Assembly: GCA_910577415.1 (NCBI GenBank)
Contig: CAJTLK010000065.1
Span: 1-10,587, forward strand
DNA length: 10,587 nucleotides
Reading direction: 5' to 3'
DNA from: an uncultured Oscillospiraceae bacterium
GTDB lineage: Bacteria; Bacillota; Clostridia; Oscillospirales; Oscillospiraceae
The notes beneath the pieces were generated by a model that worked only from the letters and a program-made list of their open reading frames with translations, had not been told where the DNA came from and did not search any database. Shown in pieces: positions 1 to 6,838 of this stretch; position 1 is the stretch's first letter; each line of letters begins with the position of its first letter. The position numbers were made by a program, and so were the translations under genes.

Positions 1-1587
1 GTAGTGGATATCCCGCACGTCGAAGGAAGCCCGGTCACGGCTCAGACCGCCGGGACCCAGGGCGGAAACACGGCGCTTGTGGGTCAGCTCGGCCAGGGGG
101 TTGGTCTGATCCATAAACTGGCTCAGAGGGCTGGAGCCAAAGAACTCCTTGATGGCGGCGGTAACGGGCCGGATGTTGATGAGACTCTGGGGAGTGACGA
201 TATCCAGGTCCTGAATGGTCATGCGCTCCCGGATGACCCGCTCCATACGGCTGAAGCCGATACGGAACTGGTTCTGGAGCAGCTCACCCACACAGCGCAG
301 ACGGCGGTTACCCAGGTGGTCGATATCGTCCGGGCTGCCCACACCGTTGGCCAGGCAGTTAAGGTAGTTGATGGAGGCCATAATGTCGTCCACGATGATG
401 TGCTTGGGCACCAGATCGTCCCGGTGTTCGCTCACCAGATCCTTCAGGGCAGCCTCGTCACCGTTTGCCTGGGCGATCAGCTCCATGAGGACAGTGTAGC
501 GGACAGATTCGCTGATGCCGCAATCCTCAGGATCGAAGGAGACAAAATTCTTCATGTCCACCATGTGGTTGGAAAAGACCTTTACGCTGTGGCCCTCCAC
601 CTCCAGCACAGCCTCATTGACGCCCTTGGCCTGGAGCTGGGCGGCCTTTTCCCGGGTGATGCTCTCCCCCGCCTCGGCCAGGATCTCGCCGGTGGCGGGA
701 TCGGTGATGGGTTCGGCCAGAACTTGTCCGGCAAGCCGGGAGGCAATGGCCATCTTCTTATTAAATTTATAACGGCCCACGGAGGACAGATCATACCGCC
801 GGGGGTCAAAGAACAGAGCGTTGAGCAGGCTCTCGGCGGAATCCACCGTGGGAGGCTCGCCGGGACGGAGCTTACGGTAGATCTCCAGAAGAGACTCCTC
901 GTAAGTCCGGCAGGTATCCTTCTCCATAGTCGCCACGATGCGGGGGTCCTCACCGAACATCTCGATGATCTCTCCGTCGGTTTTGGGGCCTACTGCCCGG
1001 ATGAGGCAGGTAATGGGGATCTTGCGGTTTTTGTCGATACGGACCCAGAACACATCGCTCAGGTCGGTCTCATACTCCAGCCACGCGCCCCGTCCGGGGA
1101 TCACGGTGGTGGCATAGGTCAGGTTATCCGCCTTGTCCGCCGTTTTGGAATAGTACATACCGGGAGAACGGACGATCTGAGAGACGATGACACGCTCAGC
1201 GCCGTTGATGACAAAGGTCCCGGCCTTGGTCATCAGGGGGAAGTCGCCCATGAAGATCTCCTGCTCCTTGATCTCCTCGGTCTCCTTATTGCGAAGGCGC
1301 ACCCGCACCTTGATAGGGGCGGCGTACGTAGCATCCCGGGCCTTGCACTCTTCTACGCTGTACTTGGGGTCCTCATCCATCGTGTAATCGATGAAGCTCA
1401 ACTCCAGGTTGCCGGCGTAGTCGGTGATGGCGGCCACATCCCGGAACACCTCCCGCAGTCCCTTGTCCAGGAACCACTTGTAGGAGTTCTTCTGGATCTC
1501 CAGAAGGTTGGGCATCTCCATAGGCTCCACGTGGCGGGCGAAGCTCTTTCGGAGGGTCTTGCCGTAATAGACGTCCTTGACCATCAT
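1..1587 (-). CDS. rpoB: DNA-directed RNA polymerase beta subunit, N-terminal 529 residues (partial, 3' end outside window)
   Basis: RpoB is the large catalytic beta subunit of bacterial RNA polymerase, in the cytoplasm. Translation of the minus strand is open without a break from ATG 1587 to the left edge, where codon 529 ends. It begins MMVKDVYYGKTLRKSF and carries the family landmarks FIDYTMDEDPKYS (about residue 60), GTFVINGAERVIVSQIVRSPG, and near the edge SQFMDQTNPLAELTHKRR followed by VSALGPGGLSRDRASF. The residues matching E. coli D516, H526 and S531 are Asp493, His503 and Ser508, the rifampicin-sensitive types. RpoB is usually about 1150-1250 residues, so under half is present. An in-frame TAA lies upstream with no other start between, leaving ATG 1587 or the adjacent ATG 1584. 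GAGGTG at 1598-1603 is the likely ribosome binding site. The gene has its own promoter and is not directly preceded by rplL. Identity is certain; only the exact first Met is open. Confidence 0.98.
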   Translation of the reverse strand, partial: MMVKDVYYGKTLRKSFARHVEPMEMPNLLEIQKNSYKWFLDKGLREVFRDVAAITDYAGNLELSFIDYTMDEDPKYSVEECKARDATYAAPIKVRVRLRNKETEEIKEQEIFMGDFPLMTKAGTFVINGAERVIVSQIVRSPGMYYSKTADKADNLTYATTVIPGRGAWLEYETDLSDVFWVRIDKNRKIPITCLIRAVGPKTDGEIIEMFGEDPRIVATMEKDTCRTYEESLLEIYRKLRPGEPPTVDSAESLLNALFFDPRRYDLSSVGRYKFNKKMAIASRLAGQVLAEPITDPATGEILAEAGESITREKAAQLQAKGVNEAVLEVEGHSVKVFSNHMVDMKNFVSFDPEDCGISESVRYTVLMELIAQANGDEAALKDLVSEHRDDLVPKHIIVDDIMASINYLNCLANGVGSPDDIDHLGNRRLRCVGELLQNQFRIGFSRMERVIRERMTIQDLDIVTPQSLINIRPVTAAIKEFFGSSPLSQFMDQTNPLAELTHKRRVSALGPGGLSRDRASFDVRDIHY

Positions 1588-1632
1588 TTCGCTGAAACAC
1601 CTCGTCTTTCCAAATTCCGATGAAAAGCGTCC

Positions 1633-1665
1633 CCCTTCCCCTCTTTTTCTTTAGAGTCGGGAGGG
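1633..1665 (-). promoter_or_regulatory. Predicted hairpin in the rpoB leader
   Basis: In the minus-strand transcript, a C-rich arm (CCCTCCC, then GA, then CTCT) can pair with AGAGGGGA, A, GGG across an A-rich loop. This gives about 11 base pairs with small bulges, some 45 nt before the rpoB start codon. No U-run follows, so it does not look like an intrinsic terminator. It could affect mRNA stability or processing. The fold was done by eye. Confidence 0.35.
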
Positions 1666-1717
1666 CTGCCAGCTTTTCGCACGCCCGGGCGAGTTGACAC
1701 ATATGTCTCCGGTCCGC

Positions 1718-1746
1718 TTGTCAGGAGGGGCCAGATGTGGTACACT
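1718..1746 (+). promoter_or_regulatory. Candidate extended -10 promoter for the 1886-3214 glycosyltransferase gene
   Basis: TTGTCA (1718-1723) and TACACT (1741-1746) are 17 bp apart, and TGG stands directly before the -10 as an extended -10 element. Transcription would start near 1753 and leave a leader of about 130 nt before ATG 1886. It lies inside the region transcribed as the rpoB leader and fires towards the rpoB promoter. It is weaker than the rpoB promoter, and another start closer to 1886 is not excluded. Confidence 0.5.
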
Positions 1747-1797
1747 AAACTCAAGGTGGGGTGCTGGCGACACTTCTCCATTTAATGAAAGCGTTTT

Positions 1798-1826
1798 AGT
1801 ATACCACGTCCAACTTTGGAAGTCAA
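1798..1826 (-). promoter_or_regulatory. Sigma-A promoter of rpoB
   Basis: On the minus strand, TTGACT (1826-1821) and TATACT (1803-1798) are separated by exactly 17 bp. Each hexamer matches the sigma-A/sigma-70 consensus at five of six positions. The predicted transcription start is near 1791, giving an rpoB leader of about 200 nt. This is the best promoter in the window, consistent with a highly expressed essential gene. The start site itself is predicted, not seen. Confidence 0.82.
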
Positions 1827-1838
1827 TAGTAAGTACGC

Positions 1839-1867
1839 AAATATCTGGAGAGATCCAGATATTTTTT
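1839..1867. promoter_or_regulatory. Perfect 11-bp dyad with GAGA loop followed by six T
   Basis: The arms AAATATCTGGA (1839-1849) and TCCAGATATTT (1854-1864) are perfect inverted repeats around GAGA (1850-1853), a GNRA-type tetraloop if transcribed. On the plus strand the second arm runs into TTTTTT (1862-1867), as in an intrinsic terminator or attenuator. It sits 12 bp upstream of the rpoB -35 box and about 20 nt before the plus-strand start codon. It could therefore be an operator for rpoB, a leader attenuator for the glycosyltransferase gene, or a block to stray plus-strand transcription. Confidence 0.6.
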
Positions 1868-1885
1868 ATGTAAGGGGGCTTTTTT

Positions 1886-3214
1886 ATGGTGAAAACCTCA
1901 CAGCTCCGCCCAGGCTCCGTCTGCGGGCTGCTCCTGGCCGCCCTGGCGGCGGCGCGCTGCTGGCCGCTGGGAGGCGGAGGGTTTTCCAGTCTCCTGCTGA
2001 TCCTGCTTCTGCTTGGTCTGGGCGCTCTGGCCCTGTGGCTCCTTCGACGGGAGGGGTATGGCAGGGATACCCTGCTTCTCATGCTGCTGCCTGTCGGCCT
2101 GGCCATTTTTCTGCGGGCCGTTTTCCTCTCCCACGCCACACTGGACTATCAAAATTTCCTCTCCCAGTGGGTAGAGCACTTCCGTCAGGGCGGTCCTGCC
2201 GCGCTGAAGGACCCGGTGGGCAATTACAATGTTCCTTATTTATATATGTTGGCCCTTCTCCCCGCCCTTCCCTTCTCCGACCTTTACGGCATCAAGCTTT
2301 TTTCCATCCTCTTTGATGTGCTCCTGGCCTGGGGCGGACTGCGGCTGGCAAAATGCCTGACGGCGGACAAAAAAGCTCCTCTCCTGGCCTTTTCCGTCCT
2401 GCTTCTGCTGCCCACGGTGATCCTCAACGGCGCGTGCTGGGGACAGTGCGACAGCGTATGGGCCGCCCTCTGCCTGCTGGCCCTGGCCGCCGCCCTGGAG
2501 GATAGTCCCTGGCGCTCTCTGGCCCTGCTGGGGCTGGCCTTTGCCTTCAAGCTCCAGGCCATCTTCATTCTCCCCCTCTGGCTGCCCCTGTGGCTGCGGG
2601 GGCGGGCGAAGCTCCGGCACCTCTTCGCCTTTCCCGCCGCTTTCGGCCTCAGCATGGTCCCCGCCCTTTTGGTGGGAAAGCCGGTTTGGGATATTCTGAG
2701 GGTCTATATCGGCCAGACCACTGACAGCGTGGGCTGGGGAACGCTGAACTATAACTCTCCTTCCGTCTTTTCCCTCATTCCCTATGGCGTCCGGCTCCCC
2801 TCCTCTGCCTCCAAGCTCGCCATCCTCCTGGCCTTTCTTTTTATGGCCGCCGTCCTGGCCCTGCTCCTCTTCTCCAAAAAAGCTCCCTCCAACGCCGCCT
2901 TTGTCCTGGCGGGAGCGGCCCTGAGCCTGGGCGTTCCCTTCTTCCTGCCCTATATGCACGAGCGCTACTTTTTCCTGGGCGGTGTGCTGCTGGCGGTGTA
3001 CGCCTGCGCTGTCCCACGTCACGCCCCGGCTGCGGTAGCGGCAGAGCTGGCCTCCCTGGGCGGGTATCACGCCTATCTGATCGGGCGGTACTTTCTCTTC
3101 CTCACCTTCTTCGGAGTATCCTGGACACAGCTCCCTGAGGGACTGCTGATGGCGGCGGCCCTGTCCCTGACGGCAGGCGCGCTGGCCGGGGCGCTGAGGG
3201 AAAACAGCGTATAA
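1886..3214 (+). CDS. Multi-pass GT-C glycosyltransferase, Gpi18-related mannosyltransferase-like (COG5542)
   Basis: This is a 442-residue integral membrane protein. Enzymes of this GT-C type are thought to transfer a sugar, often mannose, from a polyprenyl-phosphate donor to a glycan or protein outside the membrane; the actual substrate here is unknown. About ten or more hydrophobic segments cover most of the length. Family-like motifs are DYQNFLSQW (residues 87-95, whose Asp87 in the first outer loop is a candidate catalytic residue), NYNVPYLYML (113-122), WGQCDSVW (185-192), AFKLQAIF (220-227) and FLPYMHERYFF (353-363). WGQCDS and HERYFF are characteristic of COG5542. ATG 1886 is chosen because AAGGGGG (1872-1878) lies 7 nt upstream and the frame is stopped by TAA at 1871-1873. 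It is divergent from rpoB and convergent with the SLH operon, from which a strong terminator separates it. The family is fairly sure; sugar and acceptor are not. Confidence 0.85.
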   Translation: MVKTSQLRPGSVCGLLLAALAAARCWPLGGGGFSSLLLILLLLGLGALALWLLRREGYGRDTLLLMLLPVGLAIFLRAVFLSHATLDYQNFLSQWVEHFRQGGPAALKDPVGNYNVPYLYMLALLPALPFSDLYGIKLFSILFDVLLAWGGLRLAKCLTADKKAPLLAFSVLLLLPTVILNGACWGQCDSVWAALCLLALAAALEDSPWRSLALLGLAFAFKLQAIFILPLWLPLWLRGRAKLRHLFAFPAAFGLSMVPALLVGKPVWDILRVYIGQTTDSVGWGTLNYNSPSVFSLIPYGVRLPSSASKLAILLAFLFMAAVLALLLFSKKAPSNAAFVLAGAALSLGVPFFLPYMHERYFFLGGVLLAVYACAVPRHAPAAVAAELASLGGYHAYLIGRYFLFLTFFGVSWTQLPEGLLMAAALSLTAGALAGALRENSV

Positions 3215-3216
3215 CA

Positions 3217-3251
3217 GTGAAAGGACCGCCGGGTTTCGGCGGTCCTTTCAC
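3217..3251. terminator. Terminator between convergent genes, probably bidirectional
   Basis: The arms GTGAAAGGACCGCCG (3217-3231) and CGGCGGTCCTTTCAC (3237-3251) form a perfect 15-bp stem with loop GGTTT. It starts 2 nt after the stop codon at 3214 and lies 56 nt beyond the stop of the converging SLH gene. The G+C-rich core is flanked by AAA and TTT, so either strand gives a stem followed by a short U stretch. No long U-tract is present on either side. Confidence 0.85.
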
Positions 3252-3306
3252 CATTACGAAAGAGAGAGTATTGGAAAGGGGGCCAAGGCTCCCGTTTTCC
3301 CGTAGA

Positions 3307-6300
3307 TCACTTGCTCAACAGACCGATAAAACCGGTCAGGATGGCAGCTACCTCAGCCCGGGGTGCAGGCTGCGCGGCAGCCAGAGCGCCGTTTTGCTCT
3401 ACGACGAGCCCCTTATCGGCAGCCCATGCCATGGCGTCAGCGGCCCAGGAGCTGACCTGGTCCTTATCGCTGTACTTTTCCAGCGCGGATGCCTCAGCCC
3501 CGGTATCCAGACCCAAAGTCCCGGCAAAGCGGCAGAGGATGGTAATGAGCATCTCGCGGCTGATCGCCTCCTCGGGGAGGAACCGCCCCGCACCATTGCC
3601 CTGGACAATATTGTTCTCCGCGGCCCATGTCACAGCGTCGCTGTACCAGGTCTCGCCCACATCGTCGAACCGGACAGCCTTGTCGGTCTTGATCTCGCCG
3701 GAAAGGCGGTGGAGCACAGTGACCAGCATCCCACGGGTCATGTCGGCGTCGGGGTCGAATCTGCCATAACCGGCGCCCTTAAAGAGCCCCAGTGCGGTGA
3801 CGGTATCCACGCCCTTCCTGGCCCAATAGTCGGCGGGAATGTCCGTAAAGACCTCAGCCGCGGGAAGCTCAGCGGGGATATACACCCTGGCTACCGTTTT
3901 TCCGCTGTCGCTCTTAGCGGTGATGGTGCTGCTCTCGCCGGGGATAGCGACCAGCTCCACCTGGCTTTTGTCCGGGCGGGTCGTGGTATTGGTCACGGTG
4001 CCGTCCTTCTTGGCTACCTCCACACTGGTGGTACCGTCGGTATACTCGACAGTCGTGGTGACATTGCCCTTTCCATCCGTAGTGACCGTAGTCTTACTGC
4101 CGTCCTTGTTGGTAACGGTCTCCGTCTTAGGCTTTTCGGTATCCTTCTTCGGCTTCGTCTTGCCCGACCCCGAGCTGCCGGAGGAGCTTCCGCCGGAGGA
4201 CGGCTGCCTGGAAAGCTCTTCATACCGGGCCTCAGCCTCGGTCAGTGTCCCGTAGTTGATGACAAGCGCCTTCTGCGCCGTGGTCAGCGCGTCATACGCG
4301 GCCCGGGCGCTCTTGATGGCCTCTTCACTCTCGCTGCTCACCGTGCCGATGGCCTCGATGGCCTCTATGACGGCGGCGATCTTGTCAACGGCCTCAGGCG
4401 CTTGCTTCATGCCGATGACCACCTCTGTGATCCCCACGGGGATGGTCACGGTCCCGGCGGCGCTGTCAAACTCACAGCCTCCGCTCACATAGGCAATGTT
4501 ATCCTTCAGGGCACTCAGTGCTAAAATAACGGGGGTCTCCGGTTCACCGGCAAGGGCAAAGGACACAGTTCCCTCCTCATTGCCCGTGAGCGTATAGCCC
4601 AGGGACAGGCCTCCGGCGCAGGGGAACCCGGCGATCTCTACCGTCTGCCCCGGAGCGGTGAACTCAGCGGTAAGGCCCTGGCCCGCGATCAGGGTGCCGT
4701 CGGCCTGCTCCACCAGAAACGCGTCCAGGATGGCCCGGGTATTGGCGGCCTGGTCGGGAACATAGGGACAAGCTCCGGTGCCGCCGGAAATATAGCCCTC
4801 CAGGCAGCTATCCAGCGTGCCCTTGTTGGCGAGGCCCCAGCTCCTCTCCCCGTCCAAAAGCGCATCTGCCCAATCCCGCTCCGCCTCATAAAGGCTGTCT
4901 CCGGTCTCCTCATAGAGTTCACCGGCCAGGTAGCTATACGCGCTCAGTCCCAGGATGGCTTGCTCACTGTCGGCCGCGGCGATCTTATGGACAACGCTCT
5001 TAACGGCGGGGAAGAAATCGCTTGCGGTATAGGCGTTCCCGGTTTTTTGCAGATACAGGGCAAAGGGCCAGGCGATCTGCTTGGCGTCGGCGGCGTTTTT
5101 CAAGACGGTCTCAGCATAGGCGGCAAAGTCCTCCGTATAGCCCAGCTGGACCATAGTCGCCAACAGTTCGACAGCGGCCTCGCCCCCGACCTTTTGTTCC
5201 CCGTCACCCTCTCCGGTATAGAGCTCTTTGCCGTCGGCGGCGATGAGCATATCCACGAAAGCGGCCTTATACGCATCGGTCAGGACTGCATAGGCCTCAG
5301 GAACCGCCCGGATATCCGCCAGCTGTTCCACCTTGCCCTTCCAATAGCCCGCCATATGCTCATAGTGCTCCTCAAAACCGCCCAGCTTCGCCAGTGCGGA
5401 GCCGTCGGGATAGTTATACTTCCCGCCGAACCGGTCTGCCAAAATGGCATACTCCCGCGTCACGCTCTCGCCGGGACGGACCACCTTGGCAGTCACAGCC
5501 TCCTCATTGAGGGGCGTCAAGTTCCCGCTGACGATGGGCAACAGCTTGATATCCTCGCTGTTGTTAACAGTTGTCATTCGGGAATAGGCCGCCTCAAAAC
5601 GCTTGCCTTCAATGCTCACGTCGTCGGCAAAGCTTTCCACCCTGTGGTCCAGGCCGTTCTTGCTGTACTCACTCACCAGGCAGGGCAGCCAGCCCTCAGC
5701 CCGACTCCAGCGGATCGCGTCAGGGTCCAGATCCGTTACGCCAAACGTAACGGTGGCGTTTCGCACGTTACGCAACCGGTAGGTCCCGTCGATCCAGGCG
5801 ACAGGAGCGTCGGCATCCCCCTCCCAGCCAAAGGCGCCGACCATCTCCGGGGCATAGGTATCGGCGTAGTCGCCCTCCACCGGTGTGGCCTCGGCGTCAG
5901 CAGTCGCCAGAGAAAGGAAATGGTGTGCGGTATATGCCTTAGTCTGATTGCCGCTCTCCAGGGCCGGCTCTGCATAGGCCAGCTCGGCCTCCAGCGCAGA
6001 GCGGACATCGCCGCTGATGTCCTCGCCCAACCAAGCCTTGGCCAGGTCGATCTGATCGGACAGCAGGGCCGTATAGTCGGCGTCGGGATCCCGGTCTGAC
6101 CGGCTCAGGGCGGCCCCCGCCAGGGTTATCATATCAGGGCCGGTCTCGGTATGGCGGATCTCGCCCACCACTTCGACCTCGACCTCCGGCTCCACCGTAA
6201 CGGTGAATTTCCAGAAGTGGCCGTCGCCGCTGGTCCCGGCATCTACCTCTTCTTCATATACGGGCGTCCCATCGCCATTGGCGTAGACCGAAACCGCCAC

Positions 6301-6816
6301 CCTGGCCCAAACGCCGCCGGTGACAAAGGACAGGGTCTGGACCTCTTTCGCGGCGGGAATGCGCAGCCGCCAGCCCACATTGTCGTTTACGTAGTTTTCG
6401 CCGTAAAAGCCCCGCAGCATGTCGACATAGCTGCTTTCTCCCGCGGACTTGGTCTTGTTGACCCCGTCGCTCCAGGAAAATGTCGTTCCGCCGCTGCTCC
6501 AAAAATAATTCCATGTCTTGGTATCCGCCAAATAGCCGAACTCGATAATATCCACCGGCGCTCCGGTCCCATCGTCCTTGCGGTCCTGGGGGACAGGCGC
6601 GTCACTGGGAGGCAGGGTGGTCCCTCCCCGGCCCAGATAGATCCAGTCTGTCGTACCTTCTTCCGTCAGATCAAAATTCTTACTGTCCCAACCCACATAT
6701 CCCGCACTGATCCGCGGCTCGTCTTTATCCGCCGCCAGGGCGGAGACCGGCAGCAGAAGCCCCGCCAAAAGGGAAACAGTCAGGACAAGGGACGTCGCCT
6801 TCGATAGCTTTTTCAT
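3307..6816 (-). CDS. Secreted SLH-anchored protein (1169 aa) with jelly-roll-like N-terminus and shortened six-hairpin-glycosidase-like region
   Basis: This is a surface protein expected to be held on the wall by SLH binding to pyruvylated secondary polysaccharide. Layout: signal peptide 1-29 (KK start, hydrophobic core, ALAA); a beta-rich domain about 35-237 with the DLTEEGTTDWIYLG signature and ending in MITLAGAALS, resembling a carbohydrate-binding jelly roll; a beta-rich section about 310-475; helices about 480-700 with WPFALYLQKTGNAY, recalling the hairpins of (alpha/alpha)6 glycosidases; a beta domain 705-805; a helical QKALV-type surface repeat 806-868; a Ser/Gly linker 870-886; a Thr/Lys-rich stalk 895-985; and SLH repeats at 986-1040, 1049-1100 and 1113-1166 (TRGM, SREM, PRAE). 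ATG 6816 has AAGGAGGAG 7 nt upstream. It lies 22 nt after the first SLH gene, so both should share one mRNA. Enzymatic activity is uncertain and no catalytic pair can be named. Confidence 0.88.
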   Translation of the reverse strand: MKKLSKATSLVLTVSLLAGLLLPVSALAADKDEPRISAGYVGWDSKNFDLTEEGTTDWIYLGRGGTTLPPSDAPVPQDRKDDGTGAPVDIIEFGYLADTKTWNYFWSSGGTTFSWSDGVNKTKSAGESSYVDMLRGFYGENYVNDNVGWRLRIPAAKEVQTLSFVTGGVWARVAVSVYANGDGTPVYEEEVDAGTSGDGHFWKFTVTVEPEVEVEVVGEIRHTETGPDMITLAGAALSRSDRDPDADYTALLSDQIDLAKAWLGEDISGDVRSALEAELAYAEPALESGNQTKAYTAHHFLSLATADAEATPVEGDYADTYAPEMVGAFGWEGDADAPVAWIDGTYRLRNVRNATVTFGVTDLDPDAIRWSRAEGWLPCLVSEYSKNGLDHRVESFADDVSIEGKRFEAAYSRMTTVNNSEDIKLLPIVSGNLTPLNEEAVTAKVVRPGESVTREYAILADRFGGKYNYPDGSALAKLGGFEEHYEHMAGYWKGKVEQLADIRAVPEAYAVLTDAYKAAFVDMLIAADGKELYTGEGDGEQKVGGEAAVELLATMVQLGYTEDFAAYAETVLKNAADAKQIAWPFALYLQKTGNAYTASDFFPAVKSVVHKIAAADSEQAILGLSAYSYLAGELYEETGDSLYEAERDWADALLDGERSWGLANKGTLDSCLEGYISGGTGACPYVPDQAANTRAILDAFLVEQADGTLIAGQGLTAEFTAPGQTVEIAGFPCAGGLSLGYTLTGNEEGTVSFALAGEPETPVILALSALKDNIAYVSGGCEFDSAAGTVTIPVGITEVVIGMKQAPEAVDKIAAVIEAIEAIGTVSSESEEAIKSARAAYDALTTAQKALVINYGTLTEAEARYEELSRQPSSGGSSSGSSGSGKTKPKKDTEKPKTETVTNKDGSKTTVTTDGKGNVTTTVEYTDGTTSVEVAKKDGTVTNTTTRPDKSQVELVAIPGESSTITAKSDSGKTVARVYIPAELPAAEVFTDIPADYWARKGVDTVTALGLFKGAGYGRFDPDADMTRGMLVTVLHRLSGEIKTDKAVRFDDVGETWYSDAVTWAAENNIVQGNGAGRFLPEEAISREMLITILCRFAGTLGLDTGAEASALEKYSDKDQVSSWAADAMAWAADKGLVVEQNGALAAAQPAPRAEVAAILTGFIGLLSK

Positions 6817-6838
6817 GGTCTATCTCCTCCTTTCTTTC

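Noticed and set aside
4..1623. Long plus-strand open frame (539 codons) over the rpoB region
   Set aside because: It is the exact antisense of rpoB. High G+C third positions leave the opposite frame free of stops, and the protein is low-complexity and without known motifs.
1682..1691. 10-bp palindrome CGCCCGGGCG in the rpoB leader
   Set aside because: It is short, has no loop and is made only of G and C, so chance is likely in G+C-rich DNA.
1694..1699. Perfect TTGACA on the plus strand
   Set aside because: No acceptable -10 box lies 16-18 bp downstream (CTTGTC at 17 bp).
1373..1702. 109-codon minus-strand frame beginning ATGTGTCAA with GGAG 4 nt upstream
   Set aside because: It reads out of frame through the start of rpoB. 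The spacing to GGAG is short, and the product shows no domain.
1584..1781. 65-codon open frame in the rpoB leader whose TGA overlaps the ATGATG start of rpoB
   Set aside because: The overlap would allow translational coupling, but its ATG lies only about 10 nt after the predicted transcript start with no ribosome binding site, and the peptide has no recognisable feature.
3278..3293. Imperfect inverted repeat GGGGGCC-AA-GGCTCCC after the 1169-residue gene
   Set aside because: It has one mismatch, a very small loop and no clear U-tract on the minus strand. The 3217-3251 stem is a much better terminator.
3217..4524. Plus-strand open frame of 435 codons starting at the terminator
   Set aside because: It begins inside the terminator stem and runs antisense to the SLH gene, with no ribosome binding site and no recognisable domain.
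4960..6099. Plus-strand open frame of 379 codons
   Set aside because: Antisense shadow of the 1169-residue SLH protein gene.
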